Assembly (NCBI GenBank): GCA_910577015.1
Contig: CAJTKU010000006.1
Coordinates: 103,236 to 167,235 of the forward strand
Length of the DNA: 64,000 bases
Source: an uncultured Lachnospiraceae bacterium
Lineage (GTDB): Bacteria; Bacillota; Clostridia; Lachnospirales; Lachnospiraceae
Direction of reading: 5' to 3'
This document shows positions 51,330 to 60,565 of the stretch, in pieces (positions within the stretch are counted from its first letter, which is position 1; every line of letters begins with the position of its first letter). The notes below the pieces were generated by a model, which saw only the letters and a list, made by a program, of their open reading frames with translations, was not told where the DNA came from and did no database searches. A program made the position numbers and the translations under genes.

Positions 51330-52259
51330 TCAATCATAGTTATAAGCTTTCTCCAAAAATGTTATGCGCTTTTTAATATTGTTTACTGCAATCCGGGAAT
51401 GGATGGCTAAGTCATATCCGTGAATGGTTCCCTTTGTTTCATTTATCTCAACGTCCGCCCCGGCTTCCCGCAGTTTTTTTCCATATAAAATGCCCTCATC
51501 ATGCAGACAATCATATTCTGCGGTTTCAATATAGGTTTTCGGGATGAATTGCGGCAGGTTTTGGTGCATCGGAGAAGCGGCACAGGCGTCCACGGGTGCT
51601 AAATTGCCGCAATAATAACTCCACATCCGTTTGTTGTTTTTGGAGTTCCATAACGGAGTATCCGAAAACCTTTTCATGGAATCCGTCTGCATACCGATAT
51701 CAGTCAGCGGGTATACCAGCATTTGCAGACATGGCGGTTTCAAATTTTCCTGTTCAAAGCGATTGCAAACAAGCGCGGCAATGGATGCACCGGCGCTGTC
51801 CCCGCCGATGCCAATCCTTTCAACATCAATATCCAAGTTTCCGGCATGTTCCATTATGTATCTGTATAACGCCAGAACATCCTCATATGCAGCCGGGTAA
51901 GGATACTTGGGCGTCAGATGATAATCCGGGAAATATACCCTGCATTTTGCCTTTGCCGCATAGATGCACGCAAGCTTTTTGTGATGGGCGGAAGCCCTGT
52001 AGCTGAATGCGCCTCCATGCACATAAATCAGACAGGGCAGCTTTCCTTTTATGTTTGAAGGCTCAAAAATATCCACCCCGCATTTCATCTCCCTGTATCC
52101 TTCCACAATCATATGCCTGTTTCTGATTTCTTTGGGAATCCTTGTTAAACGGAAGGATATAAGCTGAAAAACATTTGCAAACCGGATAATCATCTTATTG
52201 TACGGAACATTCCTCGCTATTTTCCCTAATTCCTTATGAATCTGTTTTTTATAATTCAT
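51330..52259 (-). CDS. Alpha/beta hydrolase, hormone-sensitive-lipase type
   Basis: 309 residues. HSL-family oxyanion motif VHGGAFSY, nucleophile Ser in GGDSAGASIA, acid in TAEYDCLHDEG and His in IHGYDLAIHS. It hydrolyses short acyl esters in the cytoplasm. No operon partner; the acetyltransferase upstream is 38 nt away on the same strand. Confidence 0.88.
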   Translation of the reverse strand: MNYKKQIHKELGKIARNVPYNKMIIRFANVFQLISFRLTRIPKEIRNRHMIVEGYREMKCGVDIFEPSNIKGKLPCLIYVHGGAFSYRASAHHKKLACIYAAKAKCRVYFPDYHLTPKYPYPAAYEDVLALYRYIMEHAGNLDIDVERIGIGGDSAGASIAALVCNRFEQENLKPPCLQMLVYPLTDIGMQTDSMKRFSDTPLWNSKNNKRMWSYYCGNLAPVDACAASPMHQNLPQFIPKTYIETAEYDCLHDEGILYGKKLREAGADVEINETKGTIHGYDLAIHSRIAVNNIKKRITFLEKAYNYD

Positions 52260-52297
52260 ATTTTTGAATTTTCCTCGTTTTCATAAAACCCTTTTTA

Positions 52298-52780
52298 TTA
52301 TAACAAAATTTCCATTTCCAGACATTTCCAGTCTTCGTCTAATATATGATAGGTTTCCGTTTCATCCGGTACGATATCTTGAAGTCCGGCGGCCTTATAA
52401 CAGTAATAAGCAGGTTCGTTATTTTCAAATACACCTAACGATACCTTACCTGCGCCGTATATCTCGCGGGCATATTTCATTGCAAGCAGGAGCATCTTTT
52501 TTCCGTAACCTTTACCGCGTTTCCCGGAATCCACAATCACAAAACCAATACGTAATTCATCAAAGGACTCACCTGGCCGGCGCAAAGTGAAAAAGCCGAT
52601 GATTTCGTTATCATCAATAGCCGTAAAGGCCATGAGGTCGTTTACTTTTTGGAACCGTTCGGCGGTAAGAGGGTAATCCCCCAGTATACCGGCAGTCCAC
52701 CGGTAAAATGATTTTTCATCTTTACACCATGACAAAATGGTTTCCGCATCTTTTTCCTTATAAGGTCTTAATCGAATCAT
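52298..52780 (-). CDS. GNAT-family N-acetyltransferase
   Basis: 160 residues from the ATG at 52780 (MIRLRPYKEKDAETILSWC), after GGAAGG; an in-frame ATG at 52810 is less well placed. The acetyl-CoA loop is seen in LRIGFVIVDSGKRGKGYGKKML, and the C-terminal VSLGVFENNEPAYYCYKAAGLQ is typical of the RimJ/RimL-like branch. Substrate unknown. Confidence 0.88.
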   Translation of the reverse strand: MIRLRPYKEKDAETILSWCKDEKSFYRWTAGILGDYPLTAERFQKVNDLMAFTAIDDNEIIGFFTLRRPGESFDELRIGFVIVDSGKRGKGYGKKMLLLAMKYAREIYGAGKVSLGVFENNEPAYYCYKAAGLQDIVPDETETYHILDEDWKCLEMEILL

Positions 52781-52932
52781 ATCTGCTTTTCCTTCCTGCT
52801 CGCTATTCATTCAGCTAATCAGGTTAATTATAGCACAGGATAAATTCTTTTAGAAGAAATATTGAAACTTGAATTTTTGCATGATGCCGTGGCTGCCACA
52901 ATGCCTCATGCGGTAACGCCGGCAAAATTTGA

Positions 52933-52961
52933 TTGACAAATCCTGGGAATCCTTATATGAT
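52933..52961 (+). promoter_or_regulatory. Promoter of the P-type ATPase gene
   Basis: TTGACA (52933-52938), 17 bp, TATGAT (52956-52961). It transcribes the riboswitch that follows. Confidence 0.85.
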
Positions 52962-52980
52962 AAAAATAACAATTGCATAG

Positions 52981-53085
52981 TTGAGGGAGTAGTTCCGCAG
53001 AACCGGACGTGGTTTGGGGATGCGCGGTAAATCAACAAGCATGGCGGCAGGGCCGTCTGGTTTATCTATAAAGAATGAGACTCAT
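52981..53085 (+). promoter_or_regulatory. yybP-ykoY (Mn2+) riboswitch
   Basis: The two conserved strands of the metal site are present: GGAGTAG (52986-52992) and GAATGAGA (53073-53080). They are closed by P1 TGAG / CTCA (52982-52985 with 53081-53084). After the first strand comes a GTTC-CGCA-GAAC hairpin, then a helix AACCGGACG (53001-53009) with CGTCTGGTT (53054-53062, one G-T pair). This is the yybP-ykoY plan, which senses Mn2+. A P-type ATPase follows, as in Lactococcus yoaB. Confidence 0.8.
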
Positions 53086-53125
53086 ATACAGTGGTAACAA
53101 TCATTGTATATGGGTTTTTTATTTT
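53080..53125 (+). terminator. Riboswitch-controlled terminator
   Basis: ACTCATATACA (53080-53090) / TGTATATGGGT (53105-53115, one G-T pair), then TTTTTATTTT. Its 5' arm reuses the CTCA strand of riboswitch P1, so ligand-stabilised P1 would break the terminator and switch the ATPase on. Confidence 0.82.
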
Positions 53126-53158
53126 ATGGCGCAAAAGCGCTTCAAAATGGAGGAAAAA

Positions 53159-55810
53159 ATGAAAGAGTATTTGTGCAGTGTGGAAGAGGTATTGAAAGAG
53201 CAGCAGACCGGTGAAGGGGGACTGTGTGCGGTACAGGTGGAAGAACGGGCCGGACTTTACGGCAAAAACAAGCTGGCGGAAGGAAAAAAGATTACCCTTT
53301 TGCAGCGGTTCTGGCAGCAGCTTTTAAACCCCATGATTCTGATACTGGCAGCGGCGGCAGTGATATCGGGCATTACGGCGGTGTATGCGGGAGAGTCTTT
53401 TGCGGATGTCATCATTATTTTAGTTGTAGTGCTTATTAATGCGGTACTGGGCGTCGTGCAGGAAAGCAAAGCGGAAAAGGCAATTGCCGCCCTGCAGGAA
53501 ATCGCCGCGGCAACCTCAAAGGTGGTCAGGGATGGCAGACAGCTTACCGTCAAAAGTGAAGAACTGGTGCCGGGAGATATCATTATTCTGGAAGCGGGCG
53601 ACTCGGTTCCGGCGGATGCAAGGCTGGTGGAATGTGCCAGTATGAAGGTGGAAGAGGCGGCGCTGACCGGGGAGTCGGTGCCTGCGTCAAAGACAAGTGA
53701 GAAGCTTATCAGCAGTGACGGAAAGGTGCCGCTCGGGGACCGCAAAAATATGGTATACATGGGCAGCACGGTGGTGTACGGGCGCGGCAGGGCAGTTATC
53801 ACGGCTACCGGGATGAATACGGAAATGGGTAAAATTGCAGATGCGCTGGCAAAGGCGGAGGACAACGAAACGCCCCTCCAGAAAAAGCTGAACCAGCTCA
53901 GCAAAGTTTTGAGTCTGCTGGTGCTGGGAATCTGCGCCGTAATATTTGCCATCAACCTGCTGCGCGCCTATCCCGATATCGCAGGAGAAACCCTGCTCGA
54001 CACCTTTATGGTGGCGGTCAGCCTTGCCGTTGCCGCCATTCCGGAAGGCCTTGCGGCAGTGGTGACTATCGTACTGTCCATCGGCGTTACCAACATGTCG
54101 AAAAGAAATGCGGTTATAAGGAAACTCACGGCTGTGGAAACCTTGGGGTGTGCGCAGGTTATCTGTTCCGACAAGACGGGCACCCTGACCCAGAACAGGA
54201 TGACGGTGGTAGAGCATACCGGCGCGGATGAAAAACTTCTTGCCTGCGCCATGGCATTATGTTCGGACGCGGAACTGGATGAGAAAAAGGAAGCGGTCGG
54301 GGAGCCGACGGAGTGCGCGCTGGTAAACTATGCGATGTCCACAGGTTTTTCCAAGGATGACCTGAAGGAAGAAAACGTCAGAATCGGGGAGGCGCCGTTT
54401 GATTCCATGAGGAAACGGATGACGACTGTCCACAGGAAAACGGACGGCAGCATCGTACAGTATACCAAAGGCGCGCCGGATGAAATCGTAAAATGCTGTT
54501 CCCATATCCTTTTGGACGGCAGGGTGGTGGAATTAACAGGGGATTTGCAGGAAAGGGTATTGCAGGAAAACAAGTCCATGGCGGATAAAGCCCTTCGCGT
54601 GCTGGGCGCCGCGTACAGGGAATGGGAAGGCGTACCGGATTCCTTTGATGCGGGGGTTCTTGAACAAAATCTGGTATTTATCGGGCTTGTGGGCATGATT
54701 GACCCGGTGCGGCCAGAGGTAAAAGCGGCGATTGAGGAATGCCGGGCAGCAGGCATCAAACCGGTTATGATTACCGGGGACCACAAGGATACGGCCGCGG
54801 CCATTGCAATGGAGCTGGGGATTATAGACGAACCCGCGCAGGCAGTTACGGGGGCGGCGCTGGATGATATGACGGATGAAGAACTGGCGGAAAGCATAGA
54901 AAAATATGCCGTTTACGCCCGCGTGCAGCCGGAGCATAAGGTGCGCATTGTCAACGCATGGCGCGCAAAAGGAAAAGTGACTGCCATGACAGGCGACGGC
55001 GTCAACGACGCGCCTTCCATCAAAAATGCGGATATCGGCGTGGGAATGGGGATTACGGGAACGGATGTCACAAAAAATGTGGCGGATATGGTGCTGGCGG
55101 ATGACAATTTTGCAACGATTGTGAATGCGGTGGGGGAAGGAAGGCGGATTTACGACAATATCAGGAAATCCATCCAGTTTTTGCTTGCCAGCAACCTTTC
55201 CGAGGTGCTTGCCATCTTTTTTGCAACCCTGCTCGGGTTTACCATTTTAAAGCCTGTTCACCTGCTCTGGATTAACCTGATAACGGACTGCTTCCCTGCC
55301 CTGGCGCTGGGCATGGAGGAGGGCGAATCGGATATAATGCAAAGGAAGCCGAGGGACGCTGGGGAAGGCATATTTGCAGGCGGGCTTGGCGTGCATGTGG
55401 TTTTACAGGGACTGGCGGTAACCCTGCTCACCGTAGCCGCATACCTGATTGGACATTACATGGAATCAGGCGTTTGGGAATTTACCGATAGTGCGGACGG
55501 CATGACCATGGCATTCCTGACGCTGTCCATGGCGGAAATTTTTCACTCCTTTAACATGCGTTCCTTAAAGAAGTCTATATTTACCATAAAACGCCAGAAT
55601 CTGTTTTTATGGGGCGCCATGATTTTGTCCTTCCTGTGTACAACCGCGGTTATTTATGTTCCGTTTTTGCGAAATGCGTTTGGTTTTGAGCATATTTCCC
55701 TTGCAGAATATATAACAGCCCTGCTCATTGCCCTCATTATCATCCCGCTGGTGGAACTGGTGAAGCTGATTCAGAATATTATTTCCTTTACAAAAAAGGA
55801 TGCGGCATAG
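53159..55810 (+). CDS. P-type cation ATPase (Ca2+/Mn2+ exporter type)
   Basis: 883 residues from ATG 53159 (MKEYLCSVEEVLKEQ), right after AATGGAGG; earlier in-frame ATGs would translate the terminator. P2A-type ATPase: actuator TGES in AALTGESVPAS, phosphorylated D338 in CSDKTGTLT, PEGL in IPEGLAAVVTIVLS, nucleotide-domain KGAPDEI, hinge GDGVNDAPS. Ten membrane helices. The family exports Ca2+; the Mn2+ riboswitch upstream suggests Mn2+ efflux instead or as well. The 30 bases before the start nearly equal those before truA. Confidence 0.95.
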   Translation: MKEYLCSVEEVLKEQQTGEGGLCAVQVEERAGLYGKNKLAEGKKITLLQRFWQQLLNPMILILAAAAVISGITAVYAGESFADVIIILVVVLINAVLGVVQESKAEKAIAALQEIAAATSKVVRDGRQLTVKSEELVPGDIIILEAGDSVPADARLVECASMKVEEAALTGESVPASKTSEKLISSDGKVPLGDRKNMVYMGSTVVYGRGRAVITATGMNTEMGKIADALAKAEDNETPLQKKLNQLSKVLSLLVLGICAVIFAINLLRAYPDIAGETLLDTFMVAVSLAVAAIPEGLAAVVTIVLSIGVTNMSKRNAVIRKLTAVETLGCAQVICSDKTGTLTQNRMTVVEHTGADEKLLACAMALCSDAELDEKKEAVGEPTECALVNYAMSTGFSKDDLKEENVRIGEAPFDSMRKRMTTVHRKTDGSIVQYTKGAPDEIVKCCSHILLDGRVVELTGDLQERVLQENKSMADKALRVLGAAYREWEGVPDSFDAGVLEQNLVFIGLVGMIDPVRPEVKAAIEECRAAGIKPVMITGDHKDTAAAIAMELGIIDEPAQAVTGAALDDMTDEELAESIEKYAVYARVQPEHKVRIVNAWRAKGKVTAMTGDGVNDAPSIKNADIGVGMGITGTDVTKNVADMVLADDNFATIVNAVGEGRRIYDNIRKSIQFLLASNLSEVLAIFFATLLGFTILKPVHLLWINLITDCFPALALGMEEGESDIMQRKPRDAGEGIFAGGLGVHVVLQGLAVTLLTVAAYLIGHYMESGVWEFTDSADGMTMAFLTLSMAEIFHSFNMRSLKKSIFTIKRQNLFLWGAMILSFLCTTAVIYVPFLRNAFGFEHISLAEYITALLIALIIIPLVELVKLIQNIISFTKKDAA

Positions 55811-55858
55811 TATCATACTGATATAATAAGTGATTCCTGTAGGGAAGGAGTATGCTGC

Positions 55859-57379
55859 TTGAGATATAACGAACAGTTAAGGGAAAAAGTATACGAATCG
55901 ATTACCTCTGTCCTGCCCATCACGCTGATTGTCCTGTTTTTGAGCATTTCCATTGCGCCCCTGACGCCGGGCACATTGACGCTGTTTTTGTTCGGGGCGA
56001 TGCTTCTGGTAATCGGCATGGGTTTTTTTACCCTGGGCGTGGATATGTCCATGATACCCATGGGGGAGGGCATCGGCGTGCAGCTCAGCAAGGCCAAAAA
56101 GATTGTTATACCGCTGATTGTCTGTTTTGTGTTGGGTGTTATGATAACCGTTGCGGAGCCGGATTTACAGGTTTTGGCGCAGCAGGTGCCTGCCATTCCC
56201 AATCTGACGCTGATTTTGACGGTTGCCGTGGGAGTGGGATTTTTCCTTGTGCTTGCCCAGCTCCGCATTTTGTTTAAAATTCCCCTTTCCTATATTCTGA
56301 TTTTCTTTTACGGATTGATTTTTGTGCTATCCGTTTTTGCGCCTGCGGATTTTATCCCGGTATCCTTTGACTCGGGAGGCGTTACCACCGGTCCTGTGAC
56401 CGTGCCTTTTATCATGGCGCTTGGTATCGGTATGGCTTCCGTCAGAAGCGATAAAAATTCCAGCAGCGACAGTTTCGGTCTGACCGCTATCTGCAGCATA
56501 GGCCCGGTACTGTCCGTGCTGGTGCTGGGGATTTGTTATCATCCTGAGGACGCGGTTTACACACCGGTGAGCATCGGGGAACTTGCAAGCACACGTGACG
56601 CGGCCCTGGAGTTTGCCCGCGCCATTCCCGTCTACATAAAAGAAGTTGCCGTGGCGCTGGTGCCGATTGTGCTTTTGTTTGTCGTATTTCAGTGTATTTT
56701 CCGCAGGTTCCACAAAAGACAGCTTATCAGGATTTTTTCCGGTTTTGTATACAGTTATATTGGCCTGGTCCTGTTTCTGACGGGCGTGAACGTAGGATTT
56801 ATGCCGGCAGGACAGTATATCGGTTCGGCGATAGCCGGAAGCAGCAGGGCATGGGCCCTGCTTCCCATCGGGATGCTCATCGGCTATTTCATTGTAAAGG
56901 CAGAGCCGGCGGTGCAGGTTCTCACCAGACAGGTGGAGGATGTGACGAACGGCTCGATAACGCAGAAGTCCTTGGGAAAAAGCCTTTCCATCGGCATTGC
57001 TTTCTCTGTAGGCATTGCCATGCTCAGGATTCTCACGGGGCTTAATATCATGTGGTTTCTGATTCCCGGATATCTGCTGTCCCTGCTCCTGACCTTTTTT
57101 GTTCCCCAGATTTTTACGGGTATTGCGTTTGACTCCGGCGGTGTGGCAAGCGGACCGATGACGACGACCTTTCTGCTGCCGTTAGCTATGGGAGCCTGCG
57201 AAGCATTGGGGGGAAATGTCCTGACGGACGCGTTCGGCATCGTGGCAATGGTGGCGATGACGCCGCTTCTGACCATCCAGATGATGGGCCTTGCGGACAA
57301 TATCCGCAAGAAGGTGAGAAAGCGCAAACTGATTCTCCAGCTTAAGGAGGCAGAGGATTGCATTATGTATTTTGACTGA
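55859..57379 (+). CDS. DUF1538 membrane protein
   Basis: 506 residues, TTG start at 55859, 8 nt after AAGGAG. About twelve membrane helices in two repeated halves, each with a DSGG-type re-entrant motif: SFDSGGVTTGPVTVPF (from about 169) and AFDSGGVASGPMTTTF (from about 423). A second paired motif is AEPDLQVLAQQV and AEPAVQVLTRQV. This is the DUF1538 family, a probable transporter or channel. It is followed 22 nt later by a PII-like protein, an association that suggests nucleotide-controlled transport. Confidence 0.88.
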   Translation: MRYNEQLREKVYESITSVLPITLIVLFLSISIAPLTPGTLTLFLFGAMLLVIGMGFFTLGVDMSMIPMGEGIGVQLSKAKKIVIPLIVCFVLGVMITVAEPDLQVLAQQVPAIPNLTLILTVAVGVGFFLVLAQLRILFKIPLSYILIFFYGLIFVLSVFAPADFIPVSFDSGGVTTGPVTVPFIMALGIGMASVRSDKNSSSDSFGLTAICSIGPVLSVLVLGICYHPEDAVYTPVSIGELASTRDAALEFARAIPVYIKEVAVALVPIVLLFVVFQCIFRRFHKRQLIRIFSGFVYSYIGLVLFLTGVNVGFMPAGQYIGSAIAGSSRAWALLPIGMLIGYFIVKAEPAVQVLTRQVEDVTNGSITQKSLGKSLSIGIAFSVGIAMLRILTGLNIMWFLIPGYLLSLLLTFFVPQIFTGIAFDSGGVASGPMTTTFLLPLAMGACEALGGNVLTDAFGIVAMVAMTPLLTIQMMGLADNIRKKVRKRKLILQLKEAEDCIMYFD

Positions 57380-57401
57380 TTCATGGGAGTGAGGAAAAGC
57401 T

Positions 57402-58070
57402 ATGCCGGATAAAAAAAGAATCAAACTCATCGTGACTGTTGCGGAGCGCGGCAGGGGCAAGGCGCTGGCAAGGCTTTATGCAGAGCAGGGTGTGTTTTGC
57501 AGCTACCAGTGCATGGGAAGGGGTACGGCTTCATCGGAACTGTTGGATGTGCTGGGAGTCGGAAGCGCGGAAAAAGATATTCTTCTCAGCATGGCGGCGC
57601 AGGAGACGGCTGACAGGCTGCTGCGTAAGCTGGAAAACGACATCGGGGAATCTTACGGCAAGGGCATCGTAGTGGATATGCCGATGACAGGGTTAAACAG
57701 CCTGATTGCGACAGTACTCTTAAACGGGCAGGAGAGCGGAAACGGAGGATTGCAGATGGAAACAAAAACGGACAGTAGCCTGATTTTAATTGCGGTAAAC
57801 CAGGGACATACGGACGCCGTTATGGATACTGCCAGACAGGCGGGCGCAAGGGGCGGTACGGTAATCAGGGCAAGGTGGGCAGGAGCGGAGGATTCCAGCC
57901 AGTTTTTCGGTATTTCCATTCAGTCTGAAAAAGAAATTATTGTCATTGTGTCCTCAGGGGAAAAGAGGAACGCCATAATGGAAATGGTAAACAAAAAGCA
58001 TGGGTTGAAGACGGAGGCAGGGGCAGTGGTCTGTTCCGTGGGCATTGACAATTCCGTGCGTCTTGCATAA
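57402..58070 (+). CDS. Tandem PII-like (GlnB-related) regulatory protein
   Basis: 222 residues made of two PII-like ferredoxin folds. Domain 1 (about 8-105): LIVTVAERGRGKALARLYAEQGVFCSYQCMGRGTASSELLDVLG. Domain 2 (about 124-222): LILIAVNQGHTDAVMDTARQAGARGGTVIRARWAG, the canonical G-x-x-GGTV segment. PII proteins sense ATP/ADP and small effectors and bind transporters. Encoded right after the DUF1538 protein, it is likely its soluble regulator. Confidence 0.85.
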   Translation: MPDKKRIKLIVTVAERGRGKALARLYAEQGVFCSYQCMGRGTASSELLDVLGVGSAEKDILLSMAAQETADRLLRKLENDIGESYGKGIVVDMPMTGLNSLIATVLLNGQESGNGGLQMETKTDSSLILIAVNQGHTDAVMDTARQAGARGGTVIRARWAGAEDSSQFFGISIQSEKEIIVIVSSGEKRNAIMEMVNKKHGLKTEAGAVVCSVGIDNSVRLA

Positions 58071-58288
58071 TATAACATTCTATGATATACTGTCACCAGT
58101 ACACAGAAGTGGAAGTGAGGAAAGAAAGAAAATGGACGACGCTGAAGGCGACGCGGAAACTAACACAGAAAAGCAAATAATGGATAATAAAGATTGGGTG
58201 TAGCCTGTGGTATATGCATACGACAGGTTATGCCTTTTTGTGTTGCGGATGGTATCCCGCAATATTATCTGGAAATGGAGAAATAGTC

Positions 58289-59635
58289 TTGAATACGGTA
58301 GTATTACAATTATTGTTACAAATTATCCTGATTTTAATCAACGGTTTTTTTGCCGGAACGGAGATGGCGGTGGTATCCCTAAATACCACAAAGCTTCATA
58401 AACTGGAAGACGAAGGAAATAAGCATGCGGCAAAGCTTTTAAAGCTTGTGGCAAAGCCTTCGGATTTTCTGTCCACCATACAGATAGGAATCACGTTGGC
58501 GGGCTATCTGGGCAGCGCCCTGGCAGCGGAAAATTTTTCGGGATATCTGGTGGACTGGGTATACAACGATTTGGAATTTACCCTGATTTCAGAACAGGCA
58601 TTGTTTTTGATTGCCATAGTGGTTATCACCCTGATACTGGCATATTTTACCCTTGTGTTCGGGGAACTGGTGCCGAAGCGGATTGCCATGCAGAAGCCTT
58701 TTGAATGGGCAAAAGTTTCTTACGGCATCATTTCCGGCATTGCAGTTATCATGAAACCGCTTATCCGGTTTTTAGCTTTTTCCACCAATCTGATGCTGCG
58801 CATCCTGCATGTAAAGACAGAGAACGCCGCGGAAAATGTCACGGAAGAAGAAATCAGGATGATGGTGGATATCGGGGAAGAAAAAGGCAATATAGATGAA
58901 AACGAAAAAGAATGGATACAGAACATTTTTGATTTTGACGACCTAAGCGTGCGGCGCGTCATGACCCAGCGGACGGATGTGGTTGCCATCTCCGTGGAGG
59001 AAAGCCAGGAAGAAATCCTGCGCACCATTGAAGAAACCGGGCGCTCCCGTTACCCGGTGTATGAAGAGGATTTGGATGACATTGTCGGGATTCTTTATGC
59101 CAGGGACTTTTTGATTGCTTTGAGCAAAGGAAAACAGGTATTTATCAGGGATGTAATCCGCCCCGCTTATTTTGTGCCGGAAAGCATTCATGCCGATACC
59201 CTGTTTGCGGATATGCAGAAGAAAAAAATCCACATTGCCGTCATTGTTGACGAGTACGGGGCGGTGGAGGGCATCGTCACCATGGAAGATTTGGTGGAAG
59301 AAATCGTGGGAAATATCTACGATGAATTTGACCCGGAGGAAGAGCCGGAGATTGTGCAGCTTGAGGATAATCTCTTTAAGGTGACGGGAAACACCACCAT
59401 AGATGATTTGGCAAAAGAACTGGATATCGAACTCAACATGGAAGAGGAGGATTATGACACGGTGGGCGGCCTGATTATCAGCCTGCTGCAGGCGATTCCC
59501 GAAGACGGCGTCAGCTTTGACGTGGAAGGCTTCGGGCTGCATATCCATGTGGAGGATATACAGGACAGGCGCATTGAAAAAGCCTATATCAGCAAACTGA
59601 AAAATGAGGCGGAGGATGCCGCGGAAACGTCATAA
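58289..59635 (+). CDS. CNNM/CorC (HlyC)-family transporter
   Basis: 448 residues from TTG 58289 (MNTVVLQLLLQIILILINGFF), after ATGGAG; longer readings from 58214 add unrelated sequence. DUF21 domain with four helices (about 5-170, including NGFFAGTEMAVVSLN and FGELVPKRIAMQKP), CBS pair (about 195-330, VRRVMTQRTDVVAI; VIVDEYGAVEGIVTMEDLVEEIVG), C-terminal CorC_HlyC domain (to 448, DTVGGLIISLLQAIPEDG). Members export Mg2+ or other divalent metals. Confidence 0.92.
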   Translation: MNTVVLQLLLQIILILINGFFAGTEMAVVSLNTTKLHKLEDEGNKHAAKLLKLVAKPSDFLSTIQIGITLAGYLGSALAAENFSGYLVDWVYNDLEFTLISEQALFLIAIVVITLILAYFTLVFGELVPKRIAMQKPFEWAKVSYGIISGIAVIMKPLIRFLAFSTNLMLRILHVKTENAAENVTEEEIRMMVDIGEEKGNIDENEKEWIQNIFDFDDLSVRRVMTQRTDVVAISVEESQEEILRTIEETGRSRYPVYEEDLDDIVGILYARDFLIALSKGKQVFIRDVIRPAYFVPESIHADTLFADMQKKKIHIAVIVDEYGAVEGIVTMEDLVEEIVGNIYDEFDPEEEPEIVQLEDNLFKVTGNTTIDDLAKELDIELNMEEEDYDTVGGLIISLLQAIPEDGVSFDVEGFGLHIHVEDIQDRRIEKAYISKLKNEAEDAAETS

Positions 59636-59678
59636 TGTGCTTTTCCGCTGTACCCGCAGCGTCACCAAACGCCGCGAA

Positions 59679-60395
59679 TCAGAACCATCCGCCGTCAATA
59701 CCGATAACCTGCCCGGTCATGTAAGCCGGGGCGTTTACTACCTGCCATGCAAGCAGGGCAACTTCTTCGGGAGAGCCCAGCCTGTCGGCAGGTATTTCTG
59801 TTTTCAGGGCTTCTATGTCTTCCGCCGAAAGGCAGCGGTTCATGGCTGTGTCAATAAGTCCCGGGGCAAGGGCGTTGACCTGGATGTTTGAGGGGGCAAG
59901 TTCTTTGGCAAGGGCTTTGGTAAATGCATTGATACCGCCCTTTGTGGCGGAATAGGCGGTTTCCATGGAAGAGCCGCAGTTTCCCCAGACGGAGGAAATA
60001 TTCAGGATGCGTCCCTCTTTTCTGGCAACCATGGAAGGAATTGCCAGCTTGCAGGCATAAAAACAGGCATTCAGATTGGTGTCCATGATGCGCTGCCAGT
60101 CCTCCACGGACATTTCGGACAAAAGCCCAAAGTAGGAAATCCCTGCATTGTTAATCAGGATGTCCACCGACGGAATCTGCGCAAAAAGCCGTTCCACCTG
60201 AAGATAATTTCCCATATCGCAGACATGGGCCGTGCAGGGAACGTGATAAGAAGTTTCTATTTCTTCCTTTAAAATAAGAAGTTCAGCTTCGCTGTTTTGG
60301 CATGTAATGACGGTGTGACAGCCGTTTGCCGCAAAAGTACGTGCCATTGCGGCGCCTATTCCCCTGGACGCACCGGTAATCAAGACTGTTTTCAA
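59679..60395 (-). CDS. Short-chain dehydrogenase/reductase (FabG-like)
   Basis: 238 residues. NAD(P) site GASRGIG at 8-14, NNAG in ILINNAGIS, catalytic Ser in ILNISSVWG, and Tyr/Lys in YSATK. Closest in style to 3-oxoacyl-ACP reductases, but without fatty acid synthesis genes around, the substrate is open. Convergent with the CorC-type gene. Confidence 0.9.
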   Translation of the reverse strand: MKTVLITGASRGIGAAMARTFAANGCHTVITCQNSEAELLILKEEIETSYHVPCTAHVCDMGNYLQVERLFAQIPSVDILINNAGISYFGLLSEMSVEDWQRIMDTNLNACFYACKLAIPSMVARKEGRILNISSVWGNCGSSMETAYSATKGGINAFTKALAKELAPSNIQVNALAPGLIDTAMNRCLSAEDIEALKTEIPADRLGSPEEVALLAWQVVNAPAYMTGQVIGIDGGWF

Positions 60396-60490
60396 GAATA
60401 ATCCTCCTCCGCTTGCCTTTCCTTTGCGGCTATTATATCACAAAGGTTAAGATTTTTGTAAAAAAATAAGGCACACGGTCCTGAGCAGAG

Positions 60491-60519
60491 TTGTAATTTA
60501 TAAAGAAAACTGGTACACT
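60491..60519 (+). promoter_or_regulatory. Promoter of trxB
   Basis: TTGTAA (60491-60496), 17 bp, TACACT (60514-60519). Confidence 0.6.
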
Positions 60520-60565
60520 ATCTAATACCACAGGTAATAACATCAACAACGGAGGCGGCGAAAAT

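Noticed and set aside
52873..52905. Third member of the GCATTTT/AAAATGC inverted-repeat family
   Set aside because: An imperfect GCATGA/TCATGC hairpin is there, but it lacks the shared CGTCCTGTTGGAACAAATGC motif and perfect arms.
53075..53158. N-terminal extension of the P-type ATPase
   Set aside because: It would translate the riboswitch terminator; ATG 53159 has GGAGG immediately before it.
53159..55810. Simple calcium ATPase label
   Set aside because: The family motifs fit, but the Mn2+ riboswitch in front makes the metal ambiguous, so a Ca/Mn call is used.
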